NCBI GenBank assembly: GCA_964475835.1
Contig: CAYYYL010000010.1
Location: 1 to 64,000, forward strand
DNA length: 64,000 nucleotides
Direction: 5' to 3'
From: JABDCI01 sp964475835
Lineage (GTDB): Bacteria > Verrucomicrobiota > Verrucomicrobiia > JABWAM01
The position numbers and the translations under genes are program-made. Below are positions 24,759 to 32,934 of the stretch, piece after piece. The notes beneath the pieces were generated by a model. That model worked only from the letters and a program-made list of their open reading frames with translations, ran no database searches and was not told the origin of the DNA. The number at the start of each line of letters is the position of its first letter. The stretch's first letter is position 1.

Positions 24759-25970
24759 TCAGGTGTCCATTCGCAGATAGATGCATTTGAGGTATCGAGC
24801 TTCACGAAAGGTGCAAGGGTGATCGGCGGGATGGCCGGTGGTCTCCAGCTCTAGAAATCCCCGTTTGGATTTTCGAGCGGCCTCCCGGATGGCGTCGAAA
24901 AACTCCTCTGCCGTGACGTGGGCTGAACAGGACGCCGCTACGAGCACCCCTTTCTGTCGGAGGATGTTCAGGGCGCTCGTGGCAAGATGGCCGTAGGCGG
25001 AGATGGCGGCGGAGCGTTCTGTTTCACGTTTGGCAAGGGAAGGCGGGTCGAGCACGATCAGATCATAGCTGAGGGGTTGGGATGCCCCGAGCCATTCGAA
25101 GGCGTCGGCCTGGATGGTTTCGTGACGACACTGCGCTACCAACGGATGAGGCTGGTTCGTTTGAAAATTCAGTTTCGCCTGGTCCAGTGCGTGCCGGCTG
25201 ATATCAAGATCGGTTGCTGAACGGGCGCCTCCGGCGGCAGCATGCAGGGAAAACCCACCCGCGAAACTGAAGACATTCAGCACATCCTTCTGATTGCTCA
25301 GTGCGGCAACCTTTCGACGATTTTCCCGTTGATCGAGGAAAAATCCGGTTTTCTGCCCCTTGACCACATCGACATGGAAAAGGAGTCCATGCTCGCGAAA
25401 GGTGAGGGGACCCAGAATGGGCGGGCCAAAGACGATTTGTCCATCGCTCAACAGCCGCTCGGCGGCAAGAGCGGCAATATTTCGGCTTAATCGCAACACG
25501 ATCCGTTCGGGATGCAGACGTGATTTCACCCATTCAAGGATGCGGGAAAGAAGAGGAAACCATGCGGACGAATAGAGCTTTAGCACGAGGGTGGTTTCAT
25601 ATCGGTCCAGAACCAAGCCGGGCCAGCCATCACTCTCTCCATTGCAGTATCGAAAACCGGTGGTGTCCGGGGTGGAGAGATGGTGTCGCCGCATTACCGT
25701 TTCATCCAGGCTGTTTTGCCACCAGGCATCGTCGAGTGTCGCGGGTTTGCCAGCATGGAGGATGCGAACGCGAATGGGGGAGTGGGGATCGTAGAGGCCG
25801 ATGGCGAGAAATTCGTTTTCACGATCGTACGCGATCGCATATTCTCCGGATGAGCCCTCCCGGTTTTGCTTGAGAATGCTGTCGGAAAAGATCCAGGGAT
25901 GTTCTGAGCGGACCGCGCTCTCGGCGGCAGCGGTGATCCGGATCTTGAGTGCTGGAGTTTTCTGGGTCAC
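24759..25970 (-). CDS. class I SAM-dependent rRNA methyltransferase (RlmI/RlmK-like)
   Basis: 403 residues. An N-terminal PUA-like domain (EHPWIFSDSIL...) leads to a Rossmann methyltransferase: VDVVKGQKTGFFLDQRENRR, VLNVFSFAGGFSLHAAAGGA (SAM loop), DLIVLDPPSLAKRE and a late Cys in LVAASCSAHV. This matches the RlmI family that makes 5-methylcytosine in 23S rRNA, though family members also include other rRNA m5C/m2G enzymes. It stands alone; 253 bp separate it from the RCC1-like gene upstream. Confidence 0.92.
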   Translation of the reverse strand: MTQKTPALKIRITAAAESAVRSEHPWIFSDSILKQNREGSSGEYAIAYDRENEFLAIGLYDPHSPIRVRILHAGKPATLDDAWWQNSLDETVMRRHHLSTPDTTGFRYCNGESDGWPGLVLDRYETTLVLKLYSSAWFPLLSRILEWVKSRLHPERIVLRLSRNIAALAAERLLSDGQIVFGPPILGPLTFREHGLLFHVDVVKGQKTGFFLDQRENRRKVAALSNQKDVLNVFSFAGGFSLHAAAGGARSATDLDISRHALDQAKLNFQTNQPHPLVAQCRHETIQADAFEWLGASQPLSYDLIVLDPPSLAKRETERSAAISAYGHLATSALNILRQKGVLVAASCSAHVTAEEFFDAIREAARKSKRGFLELETTGHPADHPCTFREARYLKCIYLRMDT

Positions 25971-26169
25971 GAGGTGGATTGGAAAATGTGAAGCACCGTA
26001 GGGATGACTTCAAGACCCACTGCAAGGATCCACAAACTGGACATTGGCCTGGCCCCAGACAGAAGGCGTAATGCAGTCTCTTTATACAAGCATCACTGGT
26101 GGGAGAAATCTCAAATTCTTCGAAGGCACTAAAAACTAATTTTCGCCTTTTGAAGAGCGATATTCCGAA

Positions 26170-26211
26170 TTGGTAGAGTTCTCAGGCAAAAAATCCTGAG
26201 CGCTCTACCAA
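26170..26211. terminator. bipartite stem-loop after the RCC1-like gene
   Basis: TTGGTAGAG (26170-26178) pairs with CTCTACCAA (26203-26211) and CTCAGG pairs with CCTGAG inside, giving a 15-bp interrupted stem with an A-rich loop. It lies 13 bp past the stop of the reverse RCC1-like gene. No clear T run follows on that strand, so terminator function is only likely. Confidence 0.5.
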
Positions 26212-26223
26212 ACAAAAGGACTT

Positions 26224-27729
26224 TTATGGTTTAGCGGCCATGAAGCCAAACACGGTCGACGATTGTCCCAAGAAACCAACAGTTCCTGTTGAAAATTTCG
26301 AATCAAATGCTGAGATATTTAAATCAAAGAAGTCACTTGATGCGTTTAAATTTAGATTACTACCATTTAGAGTAAAGGTAAGAGTTACAGGCGGTGCGTA
26401 GCTAATCATCCATGGAGTTAAATCCTTGATGCTTAACAAATTTAAAACTCCATTGTCGCAACGATATATTCCCATGAAAAATTGGTTTTCCTGCTTGAAC
26501 ATTACACCATAGTAAAAGTTCCACCCATCGGACTGCCTGGCAAATACCCCCGCACTTCCTTCACCTTGCAAAAGGATGCCAAGCAATGCTGTTTTAACGT
26601 CTTGAATGGGGCTTGTTTCGCTCGAACGTAATATGGCGACTGAAAATTCAGAAGAGGACAGACTTTTATTCCTTGGTTCGACAACCCAATGCCCATCATC
26701 ATGCCAATTCTCTCCCAAAACAAGATCGTCACTGTCGCGACTGAAATCATCATAAAAATAAAAATCTGTCTGTCCAAAGGCAAAGTAGCAGTTCTCAAAC
26801 TGGCTGCCTCCGGTCTTTCCTGTGGCAATGAAAGAAACTCCATGCAATCCAGTAGGAGGATTTGCGGGAGGAGGACTGGATGGAAGGAAAACGGATGAAT
26901 TGTATTTCCAAGTTTTTACCGTTCCATCAGCTTGCAGCGCGATTTGGGAAGCCAAATCCACCACATTTTTCAATTTTTGAGAAAGGTTTTTAATTGGACT
27001 CAAATTGGTCGCAAAGGGAATTCCATCGGAGTCAATGCCCAGCATATGCTGGTAAAGACCGTTGCCTTTGCTGATGATTTTTGAAATGTTTCGGGTAAAG
27101 TACTTGTTTCCATAAATTGGATTGGCTTTGACGTCATAAGCTCCCCAATAAAGCAATTGGCCATCCTGAGTTAACGCAAAAAGCCAATTGCCGTCCGTTC
27201 CCACAGCTCGAACGTTGGTGACGTTTGATGGAACATTCAGGCCTGCTAAAAGAAAGCCTCCCCAAGGATGCACCGTGCCGTCGGCCCTCAAGGCAACATT
27301 TCCGGTGCCTCCAGCAGCGATCATTTTGACATCGCTTAGATCCGGAGGAACATTGCACTGGTGAGAACTGTTGTTGCCCCACGCCACCACATGCCCATCC
27401 GATTTTAGCGCGATGGCGTGTTTGCTCCCTCCCGCAATCGAGATCACATGATTTAATCCAACAGGAACGGATGCGGGTTCTCCCGGTCCATATCCGGATA
27501 CAGTTCCATCTGTTTTGAGAACCAGAACATAATTGTCTCCAGCCACTGCATCCTGAGCATTTGTGATCGCGAAAAATTCAGGAGGCAGGTGCAGGCTCGA
27601 AATCCCAGATCCCCATGCGATCATGTGTCTTGGAGGTGCCTGAGGAATGGCTGTAGAACCAGAGGAAGAAGTGAGGTTCAATAAGCAGAAAACCAAACAT
27701 GCATGAATGGCGAGCCATTTTGATTTCAT
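26224..27729 (-). CDS. secreted RCC1-repeat protein with C-terminal LamG-like domain
   Basis: 501 residues from ATG 27729 (MKSKWLAIHACLVFCLLNL, a signal peptide). Residues 30-310 hold RCC1/alpha-tubulin-suppressor-type repeats: MIAWGSGISS, TVSGYGPGEP, HAIALKSDGHVVAWGNNSSH and NVALRADGTVHPWGG, forming a seven-blade propeller or part of one. Residues 330-501 (DDFSRDSDD, GVFARQSDGWNFYYGVMF) look like a concanavalin/LamG-type beta sandwich. No catalytic motif. The region is more AT-rich than neighbouring genes, which may mean transfer. Function unknown, probably surface or periplasmic. Confidence 0.8.
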   Translation of the reverse strand: MKSKWLAIHACLVFCLLNLTSSSGSTAIPQAPPRHMIAWGSGISSLHLPPEFFAITNAQDAVAGDNYVLVLKTDGTVSGYGPGEPASVPVGLNHVISIAGGSKHAIALKSDGHVVAWGNNSSHQCNVPPDLSDVKMIAAGGTGNVALRADGTVHPWGGFLLAGLNVPSNVTNVRAVGTDGNWLFALTQDGQLLYWGAYDVKANPIYGNKYFTRNISKIISKGNGLYQHMLGIDSDGIPFATNLSPIKNLSQKLKNVVDLASQIALQADGTVKTWKYNSSVFLPSSPPPANPPTGLHGVSFIATGKTGGSQFENCYFAFGQTDFYFYDDFSRDSDDLVLGENWHDDGHWVVEPRNKSLSSSEFSVAILRSSETSPIQDVKTALLGILLQGEGSAGVFARQSDGWNFYYGVMFKQENQFFMGIYRCDNGVLNLLSIKDLTPWMISYAPPVTLTFTLNGSNLNLNASSDFFDLNISAFDSKFSTGTVGFLGQSSTVFGFMAAKP

Positions 27730-27927
27730 AGGAGTGGATGGTGTGGTGTGAATGGAAGTTGGAAAATCCAGCTGAGGGCAGTTAACACCCCTTCCGATTT
27801 TTTTTCCAGTAACAAGGATTCTGTTTTTGGAATTCTCATTAGCCTTTTTAATGGGCCTGATTCGAGATTCAAATGCGAATACTACCTGCACGGCTGCTTT
27901 TTTTTCAGAACCTGTTACATTCGCCCG

Positions 27928-28176
27928 ATGCGACGTGATATCCGATGGAGGACCAAGAGGGAGGATGGCACCTTCTATGAAATCCGTGTTTCATTTTTTG
28001 GCGGGAAGTTCAAGTTCCAGTATTTGGAGAGTGTTTCGGAGCAATGGGACTATGTGCGTGCGCCGTCGCGCGATGATGTTGAAAAATTGGTCGACGCCTT
28101 ACGCCGGCGCTATCAGCGGCGCCAGGTGTCGGAGCGCGAAGTGCAGATCGCGGAGAAGTTGCTGAATGAAATCTAA
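27928..28176 (+). CDS. small basic protein of unknown function
   Basis: 82 residues from ATG 27928 (MRRDIRWRTKREDGTFYEIR). It is rich in Arg/Lys and aromatic residues in the first half (VSFFGGKFKFQYL) and predicted helical in the second half (DVEKLVDALRRRYQRRQVSE). An in-frame start at 27748 would add 60 residues unlike the rest. No known motif is recognised. It lies between the RCC1-like gene (divergent) and a repeat; its stop is 14 bp before that repeat. Likely a real gene because codon usage and charge are consistent. Confidence 0.65.
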   Translation: MRRDIRWRTKREDGTFYEIRVSFFGGKFKFQYLESVSEQWDYVRAPSRDDVEKLVDALRRRYQRRQVSEREVQIAEKLLNEI

Positions 28177-28190
28177 AATTTCCACATACC

Positions 28191-28272
28191 GTCATCCTGA
28201 GCGAAGGGAAGGATCTCTCTGGCCCCGTGAAATGAATAAAAAAAGGAGATCCTTCGCTTCGCTCAGGATGAC
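28191..28272. repeat. GAGCGAAG-type inverted repeat, copy 1
   Basis: 28-bp arms, GTCATCCTGAGCGAAG... (28191-28218) and ...CTTCGCTCAGGATGAC (28245-28272), two mismatches, 26-bp spacer. It overlaps the possible 5' end of the phosphodiesterase gene, so reading through it gives repeat-derived residues (RHPERREGS, RSFASLRMT). Confidence 0.9.
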
Positions 28273-29212
28273 ATGTCAGTTGATCTGTTTTTGTGGAATG
28301 GCTGTTTCGATTTTTGGAGAAATTCCCAGGCAACGTCCCGTTTCCGAGATTCGCAAGGCCATCATCATCAGCGTGGATGGATTGCGACCGGACCTCCTTC
28401 TGCGGGCGAACACCCCGGTGCTGCACGCGATGATGACGAAGGGGTGTTTCACTTTCTGGGCGCGAACGACCGATCTGGCCGTGACGCTTCCCTCGCATGT
28501 GAGCATGTTGACAGGGGTGAAGCCTGAAAAACATGGAATCACATGGAATGAGGATCGTCCCAATACGGTCCATCCGAAGGTTCCCACCCTTTTTCAGCTC
28601 GCGATCAAATCCGGTTACACTACGGCGATGATTGCGGGAAAAATGAAGTTTGATACCTTGAAGACGCCGGGAGCCTTAACGGCGTGTTATCTGCCCGATG
28701 TCAAAGTGGTGAACGACGCCCGGGTGTGTCAGGAGGCGTTGAAGATTATGTCGGCATCCCATCCGGATGTGATGTTTGTTCATTTTCCCGAATCCGACGT
28801 GACGGCTCACTCCCGGGGATGGGGATCGCGCGAACACATGGAGGTGATTGAGCGGGTGGACGCGTGCATCGGCCAGCTTCTTTCGAAAGTGAAGGAGCTG
28901 GGGAATGAGGCTTCCACGGTGGTTTTGGTGACTGCGGACCATGGGGGGGCTGGATTCAGTCATGGACCGGATGATCCGCGATCCCTCCATATTCCATGGC
29001 TTGTGCAGGGGCCGGGAATCCAGCAGGGAATGGATCTGGCGTCGTATCGTGAATTGACCGTGCACACGGAGGACACCTTTGCCACGATCTGTTTTCTTCT
29101 TGGAATTCCGGTTCCTTCCGGCGTGGATGGAAAGCCTGTGGAGTATGTGCTGGAAGATGTTCAGTTGAATCCGAAAAAGTACCCCGTTCCTTCACCTGTA
29201 AAATTTCATTGA
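28232..29212 (+). CDS. exported type I phosphodiesterase / nucleotide pyrophosphatase family
   Basis: Alkaline-phosphatase-superfamily enzyme. Metal site and nucleophile region: IIISVDGLRPDLLL, TLPSHVSMLTGVKPEKHGI with Thr as the likely nucleophile, VHFPESDVTAHSRGWG and VTADHGGAGFSHG. These enzymes hydrolyse phosphodiester or pyrophosphate bonds of nucleotides or lipids. The start is unclear: ATG 28166, 28232 and 28268 are all in frame, and the first part lies in a repeat. I chose 28232 because MNKKRRSFASLR gives a positive region before CQLICFCGMAVSIFG, making a signal peptide; 326 residues. The ribosome binding site is poor at all three. Confidence 0.85.
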   Translation: MNKKRRSFASLRMTCQLICFCGMAVSIFGEIPRQRPVSEIRKAIIISVDGLRPDLLLRANTPVLHAMMTKGCFTFWARTTDLAVTLPSHVSMLTGVKPEKHGITWNEDRPNTVHPKVPTLFQLAIKSGYTTAMIAGKMKFDTLKTPGALTACYLPDVKVVNDARVCQEALKIMSASHPDVMFVHFPESDVTAHSRGWGSREHMEVIERVDACIGQLLSKVKELGNEASTVVLVTADHGGAGFSHGPDDPRSLHIPWLVQGPGIQQGMDLASYRELTVHTEDTFATICFLLGIPVPSGVDGKPVEYVLEDVQLNPKKYPVPSPVKFH

Positions 29213-30324
29213 TGAAAAAGTTTCCTTTCTCCTTTTCCCTCGACTGGTTTCTGGTGTTTGTGCCCGTTTGTCTGGTTTTGCGGTTCTGGCCAGGGCTTCA
29301 TCTGGATACAGCCCTTTTCATCTGTTCCGGTCTGGCGATCATTCCCCTCGCAGGTTGGATGGGGCATGCGACGGAGCATTTATCCAATCGGATGGGGCAG
29401 GGGATAGGCGGTTTGTTGAACGCGACCTTTGGAAATGCGGCGGAATTGATCATTGGATTGATGGCGCTTTCGAAGGGTTTGACGGGGGTGGTGAAGGCGT
29501 CGATCACCGGATCGATCATCGGTAATGTTCTCCTGGTTCTGGGGCTTTCCATTGTGGCGGGTGGCATCAAATATCCGACGCAACACTTCAACAAGACTGC
29601 GGCGCGCAGCGCAACCACATCTCTTCTTCTCGCAGCGATCGGTCTGATTGTTCCCACGGTGTTTCATTTGGCCTCGGATCTTCATCCGGGGGCCTGGACT
29701 CCTGCGCTGGAGCAGAAACTTTCCCTGGCGATTGCGGTGGTGTTGTTTGTGACCTATATCCTGACGCTTGGATTTTCACTGAAGACTCACAAGGATCTTT
29801 TTGTGGGGGAAGGTCATGCTCCGGTTTCGACGCGCGGACAGTGGTCCATCACGAAGTCGGTGGTGATCCTGCTGGTGGTGACGATCCTTATCGCGATCAT
29901 TTCGGAATCCCTGGTGGGGACGGTGGAGAGTGCCCGGGCTCAATTGGGTTTGTCCGAGGTGTTTGTAGGAATTATTGTTGTGGCGATCATTGGGAATGCG
30001 GCGGAGCATTCCACGGCAGTCATCATGGCTGCGAAGAACAAGATGGATCTGAGTCTTGGGATTGCTGTGGGATCGAGTCTTCAGATTGCCCTCTTTGTGG
30101 CCCCGGTTCTTGTGTTTGTGTCGTATGCGATGGGGCATCCGATGGATCTGGAGTTCACGATTCCCGAAGTGGTGGCCGTGGCGCTCGCCGTGCAGATCGT
30201 GAGTCAGATCAGCGGGGACGGCGAGAGCAACTGGCTGGAGGGGGTGCAGCTTCTCTCCGTCTACATCATCCTGGGAGTGCTCTTTTTCTACCTGCCCGAT
30301 GCGCCTCACCTGAGTGCTCACTGA
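29212..30324 (+). CDS. Ca2+/H+ antiporter, CaCA family
   Basis: 370 residues, about 11 membrane segments. The two inverted alpha repeats carry GGLLNATFGNAAELIIGLMA and GIIVVAIIGNAAEHSTAV, the acidic cation-binding motifs of Cax/ChaA exchangers. It exports calcium (or another divalent cation) using the proton gradient. ATG 29212 overlaps the stop of the phosphodiesterase gene by one base. Its stop overlaps the stop of the convergent sigma-54 activator gene by seven bases. Confidence 0.93.
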   Translation: MKKFPFSFSLDWFLVFVPVCLVLRFWPGLHLDTALFICSGLAIIPLAGWMGHATEHLSNRMGQGIGGLLNATFGNAAELIIGLMALSKGLTGVVKASITGSIIGNVLLVLGLSIVAGGIKYPTQHFNKTAARSATTSLLLAAIGLIVPTVFHLASDLHPGAWTPALEQKLSLAIAVVLFVTYILTLGFSLKTHKDLFVGEGHAPVSTRGQWSITKSVVILLVVTILIAIISESLVGTVESARAQLGLSEVFVGIIVVAIIGNAAEHSTAVIMAAKNKMDLSLGIAVGSSLQIALFVAPVLVFVSYAMGHPMDLEFTIPEVVAVALAVQIVSQISGDGESNWLEGVQLLSVYIILGVLFFYLPDAPHLSAH

Positions 30325-31910
30325 TGGGGAGGGAGCGGGAGCTGAATCCGGGAGGGGCGGGAAACCATGCCGAGTTGTCGGAGCATGCGTGAGAGATTGG
30401 AGGGGGCGAGTCCGAGTCGTTCGGCTGCCAGTCGCTGATTGCCGGCGCTTTCTCGCAAGGCTTGTTCGATGGTGCGACGTTTGTACTCCTCAACCCCTGT
30501 CGCGAGACTTTTGGGGAGAATGAAGTGGGGGGTGTGGGGAGGGGGGGGCGCCGGAAGCGCCGTGGGGGACAGGGGTGATGGGGTTTGGGGCAGGAGAATG
30601 GACTCAATGAAATCACCCTGGCAGACCACTGTGGCGCGTTCGATCAAGCTCTCAAGCTCCCGTACGTTTCCAGGCCAGTCGTAGCCCAGAAGCTGCTGCC
30701 AGACGGATTCTGAAAATCCTTTGATGGAATGGTGGAGGCGACGATTGAACTTCTCCAGGAATGATTGGGCGATGGGGATGATGTCCTCCTTGCGTTCCCG
30801 CAGGGGTGGGAGGTGAATCGGGAAGATGTTGAGCCGATAATAGAGATCGGGACGCATTCGGTTCTCCCGCATGGCCTGTTCCAGATTCACGTGGGTGGCG
30901 GCGACAATGCGGACGTCCACCTTGAGTGTTTCTGATCCGCCGACCCGTTCGAACTCCTGCTGTTGCAGCACCCGGAGAAGCTTCACCTGCATCTCCAGGG
31001 GAAGATCGCCGATTTCGTCCAGAAAGATGGTGCCATGGTTCGCTAGTTCGAAACGTCCAAGTTTTTGCTGAAAGGCCCCGGTAAAGGACCCTTTTTCATG
31101 TCCGAAGAGCTCGCTCTCGATCAGGTTGGAGGGAATGGCACCGCAATTGACGCGGGCAAAGGGTTGTTTGTTTCGGGGGCTGAGTTCGTGAATCGCACGG
31201 GCGACAAGCTCCTTGCCGGTGCCGGTTTCTCCTCGGATCAACACGGTGGAGGAGGTTACGGCGACCTGGCGGATTTCGTTTTTGACGCGTTGGATGGCCG
31301 GGCTCTCCCCGATCATTCGCCCGATCGGGTTGTCGAGTTGATCGGATTGAGTGTTGAGGGTGAAAAGAGTCTTCCATTTTTCAGCTGCCGCTTCTGCCTC
31401 CTGAAGCTTTAGAACAGTTCCCAAAACGTCCGAAGCGCGTTCGCAAAACTGTTCGATCGCCTTGAAAAGCTCGATGGGAAAGGAAGGGCTTTTCTTGTGG
31501 TTCACCAGCTCCAGGACCCCCAGGAGGGTGTTTTGATAGAGAATAGGGGCGGCGAGAAGGCTGCGGGTTCGATGGTTCAGGATGGTGTCAAATCGATTGT
31601 TGAAACGGCTGTCCCGATAGGCGTCACTCACCTGTTCGATCTTTCGGGTTTCGGCGACATATCCGACAAACCCTTCCCCCATCTTGATGGTCCGCCCCTT
31701 GAGTTTCTTGCTGTTGGCACCCGTTACAAGATGGAAGACCAGATGGTTTTCGCGCGGGTTGTAGAGGAAAACACTCCCGCTCTCGGCGTTTCCGAGTTTG
31801 GTGGCTTCGTCCAGAATGGTTTTAAGCGTTTCATCCACCCCTGACAGGGAGTTCAGGGAGCGTTGAGCATCCAGAAGTCGCTCGTAGAGCTTGGGGGAGA
31901 TCGATCCCAT
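30318..31910 (-). CDS. sigma-54-dependent transcriptional activator (GAF-AAA+-Fis)
   Basis: 530 residues. GAF sensor at about 15-165; AAA+ domain at about 200-430 with Walker A GETGTGKELVARAIHE, the sigma-54 contact loop GSFTGA (GAFTGA class), Walker B GTIFLDEIGDLP and VGGSETLKVDVRIVAATH; C-terminal Fis-type helix-turn-helix (TIEQALRESAGNQRLAAERL). It should bind an upstream enhancer and remodel sigma-54 RNA polymerase with ATP. No receiver domain, so the GAF domain likely senses a ligand directly. A palindrome 31 bp upstream of its start and a -24/-12 promoter beyond face a small divergent gene. Confidence 0.95.
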   Translation of the reverse strand: MGSISPKLYERLLDAQRSLNSLSGVDETLKTILDEATKLGNAESGSVFLYNPRENHLVFHLVTGANSKKLKGRTIKMGEGFVGYVAETRKIEQVSDAYRDSRFNNRFDTILNHRTRSLLAAPILYQNTLLGVLELVNHKKSPSFPIELFKAIEQFCERASDVLGTVLKLQEAEAAAEKWKTLFTLNTQSDQLDNPIGRMIGESPAIQRVKNEIRQVAVTSSTVLIRGETGTGKELVARAIHELSPRNKQPFARVNCGAIPSNLIESELFGHEKGSFTGAFQQKLGRFELANHGTIFLDEIGDLPLEMQVKLLRVLQQQEFERVGGSETLKVDVRIVAATHVNLEQAMRENRMRPDLYYRLNIFPIHLPPLRERKEDIIPIAQSFLEKFNRRLHHSIKGFSESVWQQLLGYDWPGNVRELESLIERATVVCQGDFIESILLPQTPSPLSPTALPAPPPPHTPHFILPKSLATGVEEYKRRTIEQALRESAGNQRLAAERLGLAPSNLSRMLRQLGMVSRPSRIQLPLPPHQ

Positions 31911-31940
31911 GGTTTTTAGAATTACCAAAAAGATAATAAA

Positions 31941-31961
31941 AGATCAATTTTATATTGATCT
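31941..31961. promoter_or_regulatory. palindromic candidate enhancer (UAS) for the sigma-54 activator
   Basis: AGATCAAT-TTTAT-ATTGATCT is a perfect 8+5+8 inverted repeat in the AT-rich spacer between the activator gene and the sigma-54 promoter. Its right edge lies 70 bp upstream of the -24 element, a usual enhancer distance, and it is 31 bp from the activator's own ATG, so autoregulation is possible. Confidence 0.65.
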
Positions 31962-32030
31962 AACCGAATGTTTACAATATGATAATCACCTTAACTCTTT
32001 GATGCTGGTTCAACTCCATAAAGACAGAGC

Positions 32031-32046
32031 TGGCATGGACCTTGCT
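32031..32046 (+). promoter_or_regulatory. sigma-54 (-24/-12) promoter
   Basis: TGGCATGGACCTTGCT matches the consensus TGGCACG-N4-TTGCW at all but one defined position, with the invariant GG (32032-32033) and GC (32044-32045) separated by exactly 10 bases. The expected start site is near 32057, giving a leader of about 43 nt before the 63-residue gene at 32100. Confidence 0.82.
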
Positions 32047-32099
32047 ATAGATAGTTTAGGCAAACTTTTTCAACAAACTACAACGGAAAACAACAAACT

Positions 32100-32291
32100 A
32101 TGAATGTTCGAATGGCGATCCTGGCTTATTTCTGTTGCATCGGCGTTTGTTTCTACAACTCCATGTCGGATACATCCGCATCTCCCTCCGGGGTGGTGGC
32201 GGGTTCGACGGTGACATCGACCAATTCCCTGGTTCATGCGTCGAGTCCCTATGTGTTGGTGAGAGACCGCATGCTTGCAGCTTTGAAATAG
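32100..32291 (+). CDS. small exported-looking peptide under sigma-54 control
   Basis: 63 residues from ATG 32100. MNVRMAILAYFCCIGVCFY is a signal-peptide-like or membrane segment with three Cys, followed by a Ser/Thr/Val-rich stretch (SDTSASPSGVVAGSTVTSTN) and RDRMLAALK at the end. No family recognised. Support for a real gene comes from context: a near-consensus sigma-54 promoter 54 bp upstream, a candidate enhancer, and a strong terminator 14 bp downstream. It could be a secreted peptide, a lipoprotein-like product or a small membrane protein. No strong ribosome binding site is seen, only ACGGA. Confidence 0.62.
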   Translation: MNVRMAILAYFCCIGVCFYNSMSDTSASPSGVVAGSTVTSTNSLVHASSPYVLVRDRMLAALK

Positions 32292-32304
32292 AGTACTGAA
32301 ATAA

Positions 32305-32341
32305 AAAACCGCCATCCTGTTGCGTCCAGGATGGCGGTTTT
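32305..32341. terminator. bidirectional terminator
   Basis: AAAACCGCCATCCTG (32305-32319) pairs perfectly with CAGGATGGCGGTTTT (32327-32341) across a 7-nt loop. T-rich ends occur in both directions (TTTTCATCTTTTT forward; GGTTTTTTAT reverse). It can end both the small sigma-54 gene and the convergent FKBP gene. Confidence 0.92.
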
Positions 32342-32367
32342 CATCTTTTTGAAGATGATGGTGACTT

Positions 32368-32838
32368 TTAGTGGTGGTGACAGCCCGGTCCGTGGGCATG
32401 GCCGTGGGCCATTTCCTCGTCGGTGGCGGTGCGAACCTCGGTGATTTCCACGTCAAACGTCAGGTCCTTTCCTGCGAGGGGGTGGTTGCTGTCGAGAGTG
32501 ACATGCTTATCGGTCACCTTGGCCACGGTGAGGGGCATGGAGTGTTCATCGCCGCTGAGTTGAAAACGATCGCCGACCTTGATCTTTTTGGTGGGCATTT
32601 TCTCGATGGGTACGTCCACGAGTTTGGAGGCATCGTGGGCCCCATAGGCTTCGGCGGCTTTGACGGTGACCTTTTTCTTTTCTCCGACTTTGAGGGTTTC
32701 CAGCACGGTTTCCAGTCCCGGGATGATTTGACCCACTCCGGCGAGGAAGGTCATGGGCTGATCTCCCTCCGAAGAGTCGAGTACTTCGCCTGTCTTGTCC
32801 GTGAGTTTGTAATGGAAGGAGATGACTTTCGAATTCAT
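32368..32838 (-). CDS. slyD: FKBP-type peptidyl-prolyl isomerase, SlyD-like
   Basis: 156 residues. FKBP core FHYKLTDKTGEVLDSSEG and LAGVGQIIPGLETVLETLKV with an inserted flap (IF) chaperone domain at about 70-125 (AYGAHDASKLVDVPIEKMP...), the SlyD arrangement. The C-terminal tail HGHAHGPGCHHH is a metal-binding His-rich tail as in SlyD, which delivers nickel to hydrogenase or urease in some bacteria; no such genes are in the window. Cytosolic, as no signal peptide is seen. Stands alone, with a terminator after it. Confidence 0.93.
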   Translation of the reverse strand: MNSKVISFHYKLTDKTGEVLDSSEGDQPMTFLAGVGQIIPGLETVLETLKVGEKKKVTVKAAEAYGAHDASKLVDVPIEKMPTKKIKVGDRFQLSGDEHSMPLTVAKVTDKHVTLDSNHPLAGKDLTFDVEITEVRTATDEEMAHGHAHGPGCHHH

Positions 32839-32934
32839 AATATGAATCCAGTCTAGTCAGAAAAATTCGCAGTTGTCGAAGAGAAGTTTGGGATGGCTTG
32901 CATGTTGGGCATTTCCGGCTAGATTATTTGTTCT

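Noticed and set aside
26170..26211. Riboswitch or classic terminator at the interrupted stem
   Set aside because: No T run follows on either strand and no known aptamer core is visible, so only a stem-loop is claimed.
28166..28231. ATG 28166 as the phosphodiesterase start
   Set aside because: It overlaps the preceding gene and gives repeat-derived residues before the signal peptide; possible but less likely than 28232 or 28268.
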